This document shows, in pieces, positions 24,637 to 32,703 of a stretch of 40,141 nt of DNA; the stretch's first letter is position 1; each line of letters begins with the position of its first letter. The notes beneath the pieces are model-generated. The model ran no database searches, was not told where the DNA came from, and saw only the letters and a program-made list of their open reading frames with translations. The translations under genes and the position numbers were made by a program. This DNA comes from JBBIWA01 sp037439425 (GTDB lineage: Bacteria > Acidobacteriota > Blastocatellia > RBC074): NCBI GenBank assembly GCA_037439425.1, contig JBBIWA010000050.1, positions 1-40,141 on the forward strand. The letters run 5' to 3'.

Positions 24637-24879
24637 AGGCAGGCAAGCGAGATAACGACTGCTTCCATATCCGTCTGGTAAGATTTGTGATACTCCTTGC
24701 TATTGCCTGCCTCACCTTAACCCAAGGTGAGTGATCTCAACACTACAACAAGACTTCACTGATTGGGGCAACGTGCCGTTGCCTGATGACCGCAAAGGCT
24801 GACTGGTGAGGGGGAAGGTTCTAGCTTCTCCTAGCCGTTTGATTTTGCTTTCACTCATCAGTCTTCAGTGGCTAGGAGG
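24637..24879. promoter_or_regulatory. Four-hairpin leader before the sulfatase, last one hides a Shine-Dalgarno
   Basis: The gap after the receptor gene contains four perfect inverted repeats in order. AGGCAGGCAA (24637-24646) pairs with TTGCCTGCCT (24703-24712). CTCACCTT (24711-24718) pairs with AAGGTGAG (24724-24731) across 5 bases. GGCAACG (24767-24773) pairs with CGTTGCC (24777-24783) across 3 bases. CTCCTAGCC (24828-24836) pairs with GGCTAGGAG (24870-24878). The last arm contains AGGAGGT (24874-24880), which sits 7 bases before a TTG and 10 bases before a GTG, both in frame with the sulfatase. No gene is seen in the gap. Confidence 0.5.
24851..24871. repeat. Degenerate heptamer repeat (TCAGTCT type), 3 units
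   Basis: Units TCACTCA, TCAGTCT and TCAGTGG lie in exact 7-base phase in the loop of the last hairpin of the sulfatase leader. It is of the same style as the other heptamer arrays in the window. Confidence 0.4.
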
Positions 24880-24941
24880 TTCACCTCTTGGTGCATGATA
24901 GCTGTGCGAGAAGTGCGTCACTCAGCAACGAGGAGCAAGAG

Positions 24942-26417
24942 ATGAAACATAAAGGGTTACTCAAGATTGGCCTTGTGGGAGTAGGGCTTGCCAGCATCAT
25001 TGGTCTAGTAGCAATCAAAGGCCTACCGGAGTTTCCGGGTGCTCAGCAGGTGACAGAGACCAAGCCCTGGAATTTCATCTTCATTCTTGCCGATGACATG
25101 GGGTGGAATCAGGTCGGTTATCTTGGCTCTGATTTCTACCAGACACCGAACCTTGACTCGCTGGCCCGAAGCGGCATCTATTTCACGAACGCCTACGCAG
25201 CAGCACCAACCTGCTCCCCGTCAAGAGCCGGTATTCTCACTGGCAAGTATCCAGCTCGCCTTCATCTGACCGAGTATATTCCGGGCGATCCGTATCCGTG
25301 GGCAAGGCTTCGCACACCGAAGATGGTAGATCGCCTACCCCTGGAAGAAGTGACGATTGCCGAGCTGCTCAAGCCTGCAGGTTATGTCACTGCCATGGTG
25401 GGCAAATGGCATCTCAACAGCGACAAAAACTACCAGCCCGGGCGGCTGGGCGATGCTGGCTCTCAAGGGTTCGATCTCGACTACCCGAATGACAAGCCTG
25501 AGGACGATGCCGATCCCACCAAGGACGCGCACCATACGGTCGAGAACACGGAGGTGGCGCTGCAGTTTATCGAACGCAACAAAGACAAGCCGTTTTTCCT
25601 CTATCTGGCTTATCACACCCCACATCGCCCGATCATGGAAGACCCGGATTTGATCTACAAATATCAGATCAAGCTGAATTCTGATCTCCCGACCAACAAC
25701 CCGATCATGGGGGCAATGATCGAACGCATGGACGCTCAAATTGGGCGGCTCCTCAAAAAGTTGGACGATCTTGGGTTGGCTGCGCGTACTATCGTCATCT
25801 TCACCAGCGATAACGGCGGATACGACAAACTGCAGGCTCAAGATCCGCTTCGGGGTGGCAAATCGATGCTCTACGAAGGCGGGATACGAGTCCCCTTAAC
25901 TATCAAATGGCCCGGGGTCGTAAAACCGAACTCGCAATGTGAGGTTCCCGTCTCCGGCATCGATCTCTTTCCGACGATCGCCGAGATTTGTGGAATCAAG
26001 ACTCTGCCGCGGGACATTGACGGAGTCAGTCTGGTGGCAGTTTTGAAGCAACAAGGAGGCTTCAAACGCGAGGCGCTCTACTGGCACTATCCCCACTACC
26101 ATCGCTTCGGCTACCGGCCTTCGGGAGCTATTCGCCTGGGGCGATACAAATTAATCGAATGGTACGAGCGATCGCTCATGAAGATGGACCCTCAGGTCTC
26201 ACTCTTCGATCTCGAACAGGACATCGGCGAGCGGCACGATTTGGCCGACAAAATGCCCGCGAAGGCCAAAGAACTGCTTGAGAAATTGAGAGCGTGGCGA
26301 CAGTCGGTGGGGGCGCAGGAAATGGTACTAAACCCCAACTTCGATCCGAAAAAAGCCCTCTTCTGGAAGGAGGAGGTCAACCCGAAGCATCCGAATGCGC
26401 TGGGTCAATATTATTAG
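24942..26417 (+). CDS. Sulfatase (arylsulfatase family, formylglycine type)
   Basis: This enzyme hydrolyses a sulfate ester, probably from a glycan, in the periplasm or at the cell surface. From the ATG at 24942, preceded by GAGGAG at 6 bases, the protein has 491 residues; a TTG at 24888 with AGGAGGT could add 18. Residues 1-26 look like a signal or anchor. The catalytic core has DDMGW (51-55), the modification motif C91-S-P-S-R95 whose cysteine becomes formylglycine, GKYP (101-104), KWHL, HTPHRP and SDNGG. This CxPSR motif needs an anaerobic- or aerobic-type maturase encoded elsewhere. It is the only sulfatase in the block, so substrate range may be narrow. It lies 11 bases before the alcohol dehydrogenase gene. 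Confidence 0.93.
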   Translation: MKHKGLLKIGLVGVGLASIIGLVAIKGLPEFPGAQQVTETKPWNFIFILADDMGWNQVGYLGSDFYQTPNLDSLARSGIYFTNAYAAAPTCSPSRAGILTGKYPARLHLTEYIPGDPYPWARLRTPKMVDRLPLEEVTIAELLKPAGYVTAMVGKWHLNSDKNYQPGRLGDAGSQGFDLDYPNDKPEDDADPTKDAHHTVENTEVALQFIERNKDKPFFLYLAYHTPHRPIMEDPDLIYKYQIKLNSDLPTNNPIMGAMIERMDAQIGRLLKKLDDLGLAARTIVIFTSDNGGYDKLQAQDPLRGGKSMLYEGGIRVPLTIKWPGVVKPNSQCEVPVSGIDLFPTIAEICGIKTLPRDIDGVSLVAVLKQQGGFKREALYWHYPHYHRFGYRPSGAIRLGRYKLIEWYERSLMKMDPQVSLFDLEQDIGERHDLADKMPAKAKELLEKLRAWRQSVGAQEMVLNPNFDPKKALFWKEEVNPKHPNALGQYY

Positions 26418-26428
26418 CAGGTTCATCA

Positions 26429-27574
26429 ATGCGAACCCTAACTATCATTCATCCTCACAGACTGGTCTTCGGGCCAGATTCGCTGCACCAGTTCGTCTCT
26501 GACTTCATTGCAACCGGTCTGAGGAGGCTCTTGGTTGTCACTGCGCCGGCAGTTCTTCCTCTCATTGAGCCCAGATTGGAAGAGCTCAAGCGGAACCGGG
26601 TTGATACATTTGTGGATGCAACAACTACTGCCGAACCGGCTGTCTCTTCCTTCCTCACGATCCTTGAACGAGCCAGGGGCTTTCAGGCCGATAGTGTTCT
26701 CGGAGTTGGTGGTGGAAGTGTCCTGGATGTGGCTAAGCTCGTTGCCGGGCTCAATGAGAGCTCGCAGAGCATTCATGACGTGTTCGGAATCGGCAATCTT
26801 AGAGGAAGGCGAACCTATCTCATCTGTATTCCCACGACGTCGGGGACGGGCAGTGAGGTCTCGCCTAACGCGATTCTCCTTGATGCCGGAGAGGGGATCA
26901 AGAAGGCAGTAATCAGCCCACATTTGATTCCCGATGCCGCCTACGTGGACCCCAAGCTGACGCTCACGCTTCCCCCAAGAGTGACAGCGGAGACGGGGAT
27001 GGATGCACTGACGCACTGCATCGAAGTCTATGCCAACAAGCGTGCGCATCCGCTCACCGACCTGTATGCGCTCGAAGGGATCAGGCTGATCGGGAAGTAT
27101 CTCAAACGCGCAGTGATAGATGGGCATGACCTGCAAGCGCGCACATACCTCGCTCTGGCCAGCATGTATGGCGGCATAGGATTGGGACCGGTCAACACGG
27201 CTGCAGTTCATGCCCTCTCCTATCCACTGAATGGCTTCTTTCGCATTCCCCATGGGCTGTCGAACGCGCTGCTGTTGCCCCACGTCGTGGAGTTCAATCT
27301 CGACGCAGCTCCGGAACGCTACGCGGCGATTGCGATGGCCCTCGGTGCGGAACAGAAGGTTTCAACTTTTGAGACAGCAGCCGAAGCTGTTCGCTTGCTG
27401 AAGCAGCTCTCTCAGGACATTGGCCTCCCTACGAGGCTGCGCGAATTGAACATCGCCGAGGAGTCGCTCGACCGGATCGCGAGCATGGGCATGGAAGTGA
27501 CTCGTCTTCTCCAAAATAACGTCAAGGAGCTAAGGCTCGACGATGCACGCAACATCGTGCGAGCGGCCTTCTAG
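26429..27574 (+). CDS. Iron-containing alcohol dehydrogenase
   Basis: This is an NAD(P)-dependent group III alcohol dehydrogenase, which interconverts an alcohol and an aldehyde or ketone. The ATG at 26429 follows the sulfatase stop by 11 bases; a longer upstream frame would overlap the sulfatase and is rejected. The 381-residue protein shows the nucleotide-binding GVGGGSVLDVAK (about 92-103), TTSGTGSE (136-143) and metal ligands D192 and H196 (MDALTHCIE), H261 (AVHALSYP) and H275 (RIPHGLSNALLLPH). All four ligands are present, so the enzyme looks active. It is the first of a tight run with the aldolase and PdxA-like genes. The substrate may be a sugar-derived aldehyde or a hydroxy acid; relatives include FucO and maleylacetate reductase. 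Confidence 0.9.
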   Translation: MRTLTIIHPHRLVFGPDSLHQFVSDFIATGLRRLLVVTAPAVLPLIEPRLEELKRNRVDTFVDATTTAEPAVSSFLTILERARGFQADSVLGVGGGSVLDVAKLVAGLNESSQSIHDVFGIGNLRGRRTYLICIPTTSGTGSEVSPNAILLDAGEGIKKAVISPHLIPDAAYVDPKLTLTLPPRVTAETGMDALTHCIEVYANKRAHPLTDLYALEGIRLIGKYLKRAVIDGHDLQARTYLALASMYGGIGLGPVNTAAVHALSYPLNGFFRIPHGLSNALLLPHVVEFNLDAAPERYAAIAMALGAEQKVSTFETAAEAVRLLKQLSQDIGLPTRLRELNIAEESLDRIASMGMEVTRLLQNNVKELRLDDARNIVRAAF

Positions 27575-27586
27575 GAGCAGAGCTCT

Positions 27587-28507
27587 GTGAGCATTACAGA
27601 AAAATCTGTTTCGGGCATCGTCGTTCCGATGCTCACCCCCTTTACCAGTCAGCTTGAAATTGATCTTCAAGCTGTTGAGCGCATCGTTTCCAACTTCGTT
27701 ACTCACGGTGTGGATCTCTTGCTGCTTGGGACAACAGGCGAGGGCCCTTTGATGGCCTCCCGGCAGAAGCAAGAACTTGTTGGCTACGTTGGAGAAGGCT
27801 TTTCAGGCAGGATCAGGATCTATGCCACCGTGATCAATACCTCGGTTGAGGAAGCGGTAGAGGCTGCAAAACGATATGCTAGTTTGGGCAGCGATTTCAT
27901 CGTGTCGCCGCTACCAGGCTACTATCCGCTCACACCAGACCAGATGAGATGTTATTTTGAGACGCTTGCGGATGCCTCTCCGAAGCCGGTGATACTTTAC
28001 AACATCCCCGCGACTACACATCAATCACTTCCTCTCGAGGTGGTTGAGCAGCTCAGTCACCATCCGAACATTGCGGGGATGAAGGATTCGGAACGGGACC
28101 TTGAACGCTACGACCGGGCCATCCAGCTATTCAAGGGGCGGAGGGATTTCTCGTACCTGGTCGGATGGGGAGCTCTATCGTTCTCCGCTCTGGTCAAAGG
28201 TTCAGATGGGCTTGTTCCGAGCACAGGAAATTTCTCTCCGGGAATGTTCAAGCAGATCTACCTCTCGGTTAGAAGAGGCGATCTGAGAAACGCCGAGCAC
28301 TTGCAAGCGGAAACAGATGAAGTGGCCAAAGTCTATCAAAGCGGGAGAAGTTTGGGAGAGTCGCTGGCGGCGGCAAAACTCATTATGCAAGCTCTCGGGT
28401 TTTGTGAACCCTATATGATGCCCCCGCTGACACGACTCTCTGCTGAGGAGGAGCTGGCCGTCAAAGGAAGCTGGCAGCGCCTCCAGGAGAGAGTCCATAT
28501 TTATTGA
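27587..28507 (+). CDS. DapA/NanA-family (class I) aldolase
   Basis: This is a Schiff-base aldolase or synthase of the dihydrodipicolinate synthase/N-acetylneuraminate lyase superfamily, which usually joins or releases pyruvate and an aldehyde. The GTG start has GGAG 9 bases upstream and lies 12 bases after the dehydrogenase stop. The 306-residue protein has GTTGEGP (48-54), Y138 in LYNIPATTH and the Schiff-base lysine K166 in IAGMKDSE. Housekeeping DapA has GTTGES, so the GEGP variant and the catabolic context argue for a sugar-acid aldolase rather than lysine synthesis. Candidates are 2-keto-3-deoxy-sugar acid, sialic acid or similar substrates; sequence alone cannot decide. Confidence 0.88.
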   Translation: MSITEKSVSGIVVPMLTPFTSQLEIDLQAVERIVSNFVTHGVDLLLLGTTGEGPLMASRQKQELVGYVGEGFSGRIRIYATVINTSVEEAVEAAKRYASLGSDFIVSPLPGYYPLTPDQMRCYFETLADASPKPVILYNIPATTHQSLPLEVVEQLSHHPNIAGMKDSERDLERYDRAIQLFKGRRDFSYLVGWGALSFSALVKGSDGLVPSTGNFSPGMFKQIYLSVRRGDLRNAEHLQAETDEVAKVYQSGRSLGESLAAAKLIMQALGFCEPYMMPPLTRLSAEEELAVKGSWQRLQERVHIY

Positions 28508-28511
28508 TCGC

Positions 28512-29564
28512 ATGGCTAGCAGAAGAGAAGTGAAGAGACCTGTAATTGGCATCACCATGGGCGACCCGGCAGGAATTGGCCCGGAGATCATCGTGAAGGC
28601 TTTGGCTTCGCCCACGGTTTACCGCCGATGCCGGCCCCTGGTCATCGGCGATGCTGCTGTTATGGAGCAAGCGCGTAGAGCTACAAAACAAAGCTTGACC
28701 ATTTACCCGGTCTCCTGTCTTGAGGAAGCCAACTTTCGATCCGGGGGCATAGATGTTTATGACCTGCGAAATGTGGATCTGGCGCAGCTACGCTTCGGGA
28801 CAGTATCGGCAATGGCCGGGAAAGCCGCCTTCGAGGCTATCACGACCGCGATCGGCTTCGCGCTCGATGGTGGCATTGATGGTGTGGTCACTGCGCCGAT
28901 TCACAAAGAGGCCATTCAGCGTGCGGGTTATCCATTCGCCGGCCACACGGAGATCTTCGCTCACTACACGAAGAGCAGAGACTATGCCATGATGCTAGTG
29001 GAAGGTGGCTTGCGAGTGATTCACGTGACGACACACGTTGCCTTGCGGGATGTATGTAATCTCATCAAGCAAGAGCGGGTGCTATCGGTCATTCGGCTCG
29101 CCCATAACGCCTGCCAGCAGCTTGGGATATGCTCACCGCGCATTGCGGTAGCCGGACTCAATCCTCACGCAAGCGACGGAGGATTGTTCGGCAGGGAGGA
29201 AGAGAGAGAGATCATTCCTGCTATCCGAACGGCTAAGCAGCAGGGCTTATGCGTCGCTGGGCCGCTGCCACCTGATACGCTCTTCTCGCAGGCGATGGGT
29301 GGGGCGTATGACATCGTTGTCGCCATGTACCACGACCAGGGCCATATTCCCATCAAGCTCTGCGGTTTCAAGTGGGACCAGCGGAGAAAGAGGTGGAAAT
29401 CGGTGAGCGGCGTCAACATCACTGTCGGCCTGCCCATCATTCGGGTCTCAGTAGATCACGGCACGGCGTTCGATCAGGCCGGAAGAGGAACCGCCAGTGA
29501 GGAGAGCTTGCTGGCGGCGATCCGTTACGCAGCCCTGATGGCAGAGCACAGAAGGCGATCGTGA
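28512..29564 (+). CDS. PdxA2-like 4-phospho-acid-sugar dehydrogenase
   Basis: This is a metal- and NAD-dependent oxidative decarboxylase of the PdxA family. In threonate and erythronate catabolism, PdxA2 converts the 4-phosphate to DHAP and CO2. It has 350 residues, with ITMGDPAGIGPEI (14-26), TAPIHKEA (127-134), metal ligands H175 (VTTHVALRD), H219 (LNPHASDGG) and H274 (MYHDQGHIPIK), and SVDHGTAFD. After IPIKLCGF it carries an extra loop of about 11 residues (KWDQRRKRWKS) before GVNITVGLP, a feature I associate with PdxA2-type catabolic members rather than vitamin B6 PdxA. Only 4 bases separate it from the aldolase gene. The DUF1537 kinase gene next door supports the acid-sugar role. Confidence 0.9.
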   Translation: MASRREVKRPVIGITMGDPAGIGPEIIVKALASPTVYRRCRPLVIGDAAVMEQARRATKQSLTIYPVSCLEEANFRSGGIDVYDLRNVDLAQLRFGTVSAMAGKAAFEAITTAIGFALDGGIDGVVTAPIHKEAIQRAGYPFAGHTEIFAHYTKSRDYAMMLVEGGLRVIHVTTHVALRDVCNLIKQERVLSVIRLAHNACQQLGICSPRIAVAGLNPHASDGGLFGREEEREIIPAIRTAKQQGLCVAGPLPPDTLFSQAMGGAYDIVVAMYHDQGHIPIKLCGFKWDQRRKRWKSVSGVNITVGLPIIRVSVDHGTAFDQAGRGTASEESLLAAIRYAALMAEHRRRS

Positions 29565-29673
29565 AATCGCCGAGAGTACACATCAAAACCCACCGGAGCA
29601 TCCTAGGTCGCCTGCTGATCGTTCTGGTGAGGCAGGAGATTCACCTACTGAGAGAGGTAAAGCAGACACAATC

Positions 29674-30828
29674 ATGATTGCAGTCATCGCGGATGATTTT
29701 ACGGGTGCGGCAGAGCTTGCCGCAGTGGCGTTCAAGTACGGGATGAGTGTCGAGCTAGTCTGTGACAGCGTCCAACTGCCAAACGTTGAAGTGGTGGTCG
29801 TTGCAACCGACACCAGATCGAAAAGCGAAGCTCAGGCATACGAGCAAGTCAAAAGCCTCATTGCGCAGGTGAGGGAGAAGGCTGCGCTCATCTACAAGAA
29901 GAGTGATTCAGTTCTGCGCGGACATGTGGTGGCGGAACTAAATGCGATGGCCGAAGTGATGGGGAGGCAGAGAGTTCTTCTCGTCCCCGCCAATCCTGCC
30001 CACGGCAGGTTCATCAAGGATGGGATCTACTATGTGAACGGCGATCCGGTTCACAAGACCGAATTTGCTAATGATCCGGAGTATCCCCTGGCAACCCCCA
30101 ATGTGTTGGAAATTCTGGGGCGCTCAAACGGGCTGCCCGTGCTGTTGCTGCCGGACCCGACGATGCCGATACCTGCCGGGATTGTGGTAGCAGAAATTGC
30201 CACCACGGCTGAGCTGGATCTTTGGGCCCAGCGGCTGGACGAGGAGACAATTCCTGCAGGAGCAGCCGGGTTTTTCAGCTCCATTCTCAAGGCCAGGGGA
30301 TATCAATCCTGCGACCGTCACCCGCAGGTGAGCGACTTTGGCAGGAGGTTCCTCATCATCTGCGGCAGTGCATTCTCGCACGGCCGGATTGCTGCTGAAG
30401 AAGCGAGAGCGAAGCGAGCTGCGGTCTGTGAAATGCCTGACGAGGTCTTCTACAACGGCCCCCAAAAAGATGAGGCTTTCACCAAATGGGTCGAAGGGGC
30501 GAGCCACTTGCTTGAAACGACCGGCAAAGTAGTTGTCGAAATGAACCAGCCGGTCATTAAGAGCGCGGAGTTCGCCAGGGGGCTTCGCAAGCGGGTTGCT
30601 GAATTTGTCGCAGCCGTATTGCAGCGAGTTCAGCTTGATGAATTGTTCATTGATGGCGGCGCGACAGCCTACGCTATTGTGAACCGACTCCAGCTCAAGC
30701 GCTTCACTCCCTGTACCGAGATAGGACCGGGTGTTACTCGCCTGGAGGTCAAGGATCAGCCCAAGCTTCATCTTACCGTGAAGGCAGGAAGTTACCAGTG
30801 GCCTGATGAGCTTTGGGCTTTCGACTGA
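29674..30828 (+). CDS. DUF1537-family four-carbon acid-sugar kinase
   Basis: This cytoplasmic kinase probably phosphorylates a four-carbon acid sugar such as D-threonate or D-/L-erythronate at C4, providing the substrate for the PdxA2-like enzyme upstream. The 384-residue protein has IADDFTGAAE (5-14), the family start motif, VATDTRS (43-49), IYKKSDSVLRGHV (73-85), VPANPAHGR (104-112) and, in the C-terminal nucleotide-binding domain, CGSAFSHGR and FIDGGATAYAI. GAGAGG precedes the ATG. DUF1537 proteins (DtnK, DenK, LtnK) were shown to be acid-sugar kinases paired with PdxA2 or with OtnC. A 109-base gap separates it from the PdxA2-like gene, with no gene in it. The exact stereochemistry of the substrate is not predictable. 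Confidence 0.9.
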   Translation: MIAVIADDFTGAAELAAVAFKYGMSVELVCDSVQLPNVEVVVVATDTRSKSEAQAYEQVKSLIAQVREKAALIYKKSDSVLRGHVVAELNAMAEVMGRQRVLLVPANPAHGRFIKDGIYYVNGDPVHKTEFANDPEYPLATPNVLEILGRSNGLPVLLLPDPTMPIPAGIVVAEIATTAELDLWAQRLDEETIPAGAAGFFSSILKARGYQSCDRHPQVSDFGRRFLIICGSAFSHGRIAAEEARAKRAAVCEMPDEVFYNGPQKDEAFTKWVEGASHLLETTGKVVVEMNQPVIKSAEFARGLRKRVAEFVAAVLQRVQLDELFIDGGATAYAIVNRLQLKRFTPCTEIGPGVTRLEVKDQPKLHLTVKAGSYQWPDELWAFD

Positions 30829-30874
30829 TCGGGAGCTAAAGTTCTATCATCTACTTAATCGGAGACCCCACCCA

Positions 30875-32449
30875 ATGAACGGGCATACGCTTCATGTCGT
30901 AGACTATGCGATCATTATCCTATCCCTGCTCCTGACGCTTTTCTATGGGCGGTATTTTGCCAGCAGGCAGAGCTCGACCGAGGCTTATTACGCAGCTAGT
31001 CGGAGCCTTCCGCCGTGGGCAGTCGGAATTTCCATTCTCGCGACGCTGATCAGCAGCATCACCTTCCTCGCCTATCCTGGCGAAGGTTTCAAGTCCAACT
31101 GGATTCTCCTCATGCAAGCCGTCATGGTCGTGGTGGTGCTTTCAGCTCTGGTGTGGTTTGTCGTTCCTCTGTACCGAAAGGCGATCCGTATCAGCGCCTA
31201 CGAGTACTTTGAGAGGCGCTTTGGCCCTCTGGCGCGACTTTACAGTTCGCTGGCGTTTGCGCTGACGCACTTTTCAAAAATGGGAACGGTCTTCTTCCTC
31301 CTGGGTCTGGCACTCACACGCATGACGGGCCTGGATCCGTATCTGGTCGTCTGGGTGACTGGGCTGGTCATTATCTACGTTACGCTCAAGGGTGGGATCG
31401 AAGCTGTCATCTGGCTCGATGTGCTACAAGGCTTTATGCTGATCGCTGGTGGAGTGATCAGTCTGGCCGTGATCCTTTTTGGTGTTGATGGTGGGCCTGT
31501 TGCCATCATCCAATATGCGCTCGAACATGGCAAGATCGGCTTTGGCCCATACGACTGGGACTTCACACGGCTGACCTTCGTCGTGATGGTCTGCAACGGA
31601 ATTTTCTACGGTATCCAGAAGTACGGCACTGACCAAACGATCGTGCAGCGGTATTTGACCACAAAGACGGAAAAGGGTGCCATCAAGGCGGCGCTGACTG
31701 GCGTCTACTTGAGCCTGCCTATCTGGGCGCTCTTTATGTTCATCGGAACAGCATTGTTTGCTTACTACAATCTCTCAGCAGAGCCGTTGCCTCCCAACCT
31801 CAATCCTGACGCCGTGTTCCCACACTTTATTATCACGGTTCTGCCTCCTGGAGTCACAGGCCTCGTCTTGGCCGCGCTGTTAGCTGCTGCGATCTCGAGT
31901 CTGGATTCCGATTTGAATTGCCTCTCTGCGATCGCAGTGGATGATTACTACGCGCGCTTTCGACCGCATAGTACTGATGCCGAACGATTGAGATTTGGGA
32001 GGCTGGTGGTAATCATCTCCGGGCTCGCCTCGCTCTTGATTGCAACACTATATGTCTATACAGGGAGTGAAGGCGTCCTGGGCACTGTGTTTGGCCTGTA
32101 TGCTATCTTCTCCGGCGGCATCGCTGGCATCTTCCTCTTAGGGATCTTCAGCAGGCGCGCCAACAAGCAAGGACTTTATATCGCCATCGCCGCCTGCATT
32201 CTCTTCACTGCGTATGCTGTTCTGAGCTCGACGCAGATTGCCGGGAAGATCATCCTCGACCTCGGGCGCTGGAATTTTCAGCACCACTCTTACATGCTGG
32301 GCGTATATACGCACCTAGTCATCATCGTCGTGGGCTACGTGGCGAGCCTGTTCTTTAAGTCGGGCAACCCGCATGACGAGCTGACCATTTATGCTTGGTG
32401 GGATAAATTGAGAAGCCGCGACAAGGTAACTCAGGAGGCCACGGTCTAA
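30875..32449 (+). CDS. Sodium:solute symporter (SSS family)
   Basis: This inner-membrane permease likely brings the pathway substrate into the cytoplasm using the sodium gradient. The ATG at 30875 (GGAGA 9 bases upstream) gives 524 residues; an earlier in-frame ATG at 30806 overlaps the kinase gene and lacks homology. It has 12-13 predicted membrane segments, starting with DYAIIILSLLLTLFYGRYFA. The SSS-type pattern is clear in AVGISILATLISSITFLAYPG (read as overlapping segments) and, later, GLVLAALLAAAISSLDSDLN, which carries the conserved serine/threonine stretch of the sodium site. The C-terminal segment ends in a short charged tail. It lies 46 bases after the kinase stop. Relatives transport sialic acid, sugars, and carboxylates, so the substrate cannot be named. 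Confidence 0.92.
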   Translation: MNGHTLHVVDYAIIILSLLLTLFYGRYFASRQSSTEAYYAASRSLPPWAVGISILATLISSITFLAYPGEGFKSNWILLMQAVMVVVVLSALVWFVVPLYRKAIRISAYEYFERRFGPLARLYSSLAFALTHFSKMGTVFFLLGLALTRMTGLDPYLVVWVTGLVIIYVTLKGGIEAVIWLDVLQGFMLIAGGVISLAVILFGVDGGPVAIIQYALEHGKIGFGPYDWDFTRLTFVVMVCNGIFYGIQKYGTDQTIVQRYLTTKTEKGAIKAALTGVYLSLPIWALFMFIGTALFAYYNLSAEPLPPNLNPDAVFPHFIITVLPPGVTGLVLAALLAAAISSLDSDLNCLSAIAVDDYYARFRPHSTDAERLRFGRLVVIISGLASLLIATLYVYTGSEGVLGTVFGLYAIFSGGIAGIFLLGIFSRRANKQGLYIAIAACILFTAYAVLSSTQIAGKIILDLGRWNFQHHSYMLGVYTHLVIIVVGYVASLFFKSGNPHDELTIYAWWDKLRSRDKVTQEATV

Positions 32450-32453
32450 GCTT

Positions 32454-32630
32454 AGCGGTTTTCATCCCTATGTTCAGGAAGCTTCTGAGCTCTGACGACT
32501 GAAAACCGATAACTGAAAGGAGAGAGCAAGGTCTCAAAAAGATGGTTTGATTCCTCCCCGGTTGCCAGCTCTCAGTGATCGGTTGTCAATCAAACTGATT
32601 CACCTGAACACCACCTGAAAACCGCTGTAA
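32454..32630. repeat. Gap with two heptamer arrays and a wide inverted repeat
   Basis: The 254-base gap before the propeller gene has no coding region but is full of repeats. AGCGGTTTTCA (32454-32464) is the exact reverse complement of TGAAAACCGCT (32616-32626). Heptamer arrays lie at 32494-32514 (GACGACT, GAAAACC, GATAACT) and 32572-32592 (TCAGTGA, TCGGTTG, TCAATCA). The 15-mer TGAAAACCGCTGTAA (32616-32630) is also present in inverted form at 109-123. Confidence 0.55.
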
Positions 32631-32703
32631 TTGCCGGTCTAAACTCACCGATGGCCTGAGGGGCTTGGTCACTCATTCTCACCCAGAATGGAGGAAGCAT
32701 CCT

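Noticed and set aside
26294..26428. Upstream extension of the alcohol dehydrogenase
   Set aside because: It would overlap the end of the sulfatase and adds residues with no homology; the ATG at 26429 begins the typical N-terminus.
27587..28507. Assignment of the aldolase as lysine-pathway DapA
   Set aside because: The GTTGEGP variant and position inside a sugar-acid cluster do not support a housekeeping role, although the family is the same.
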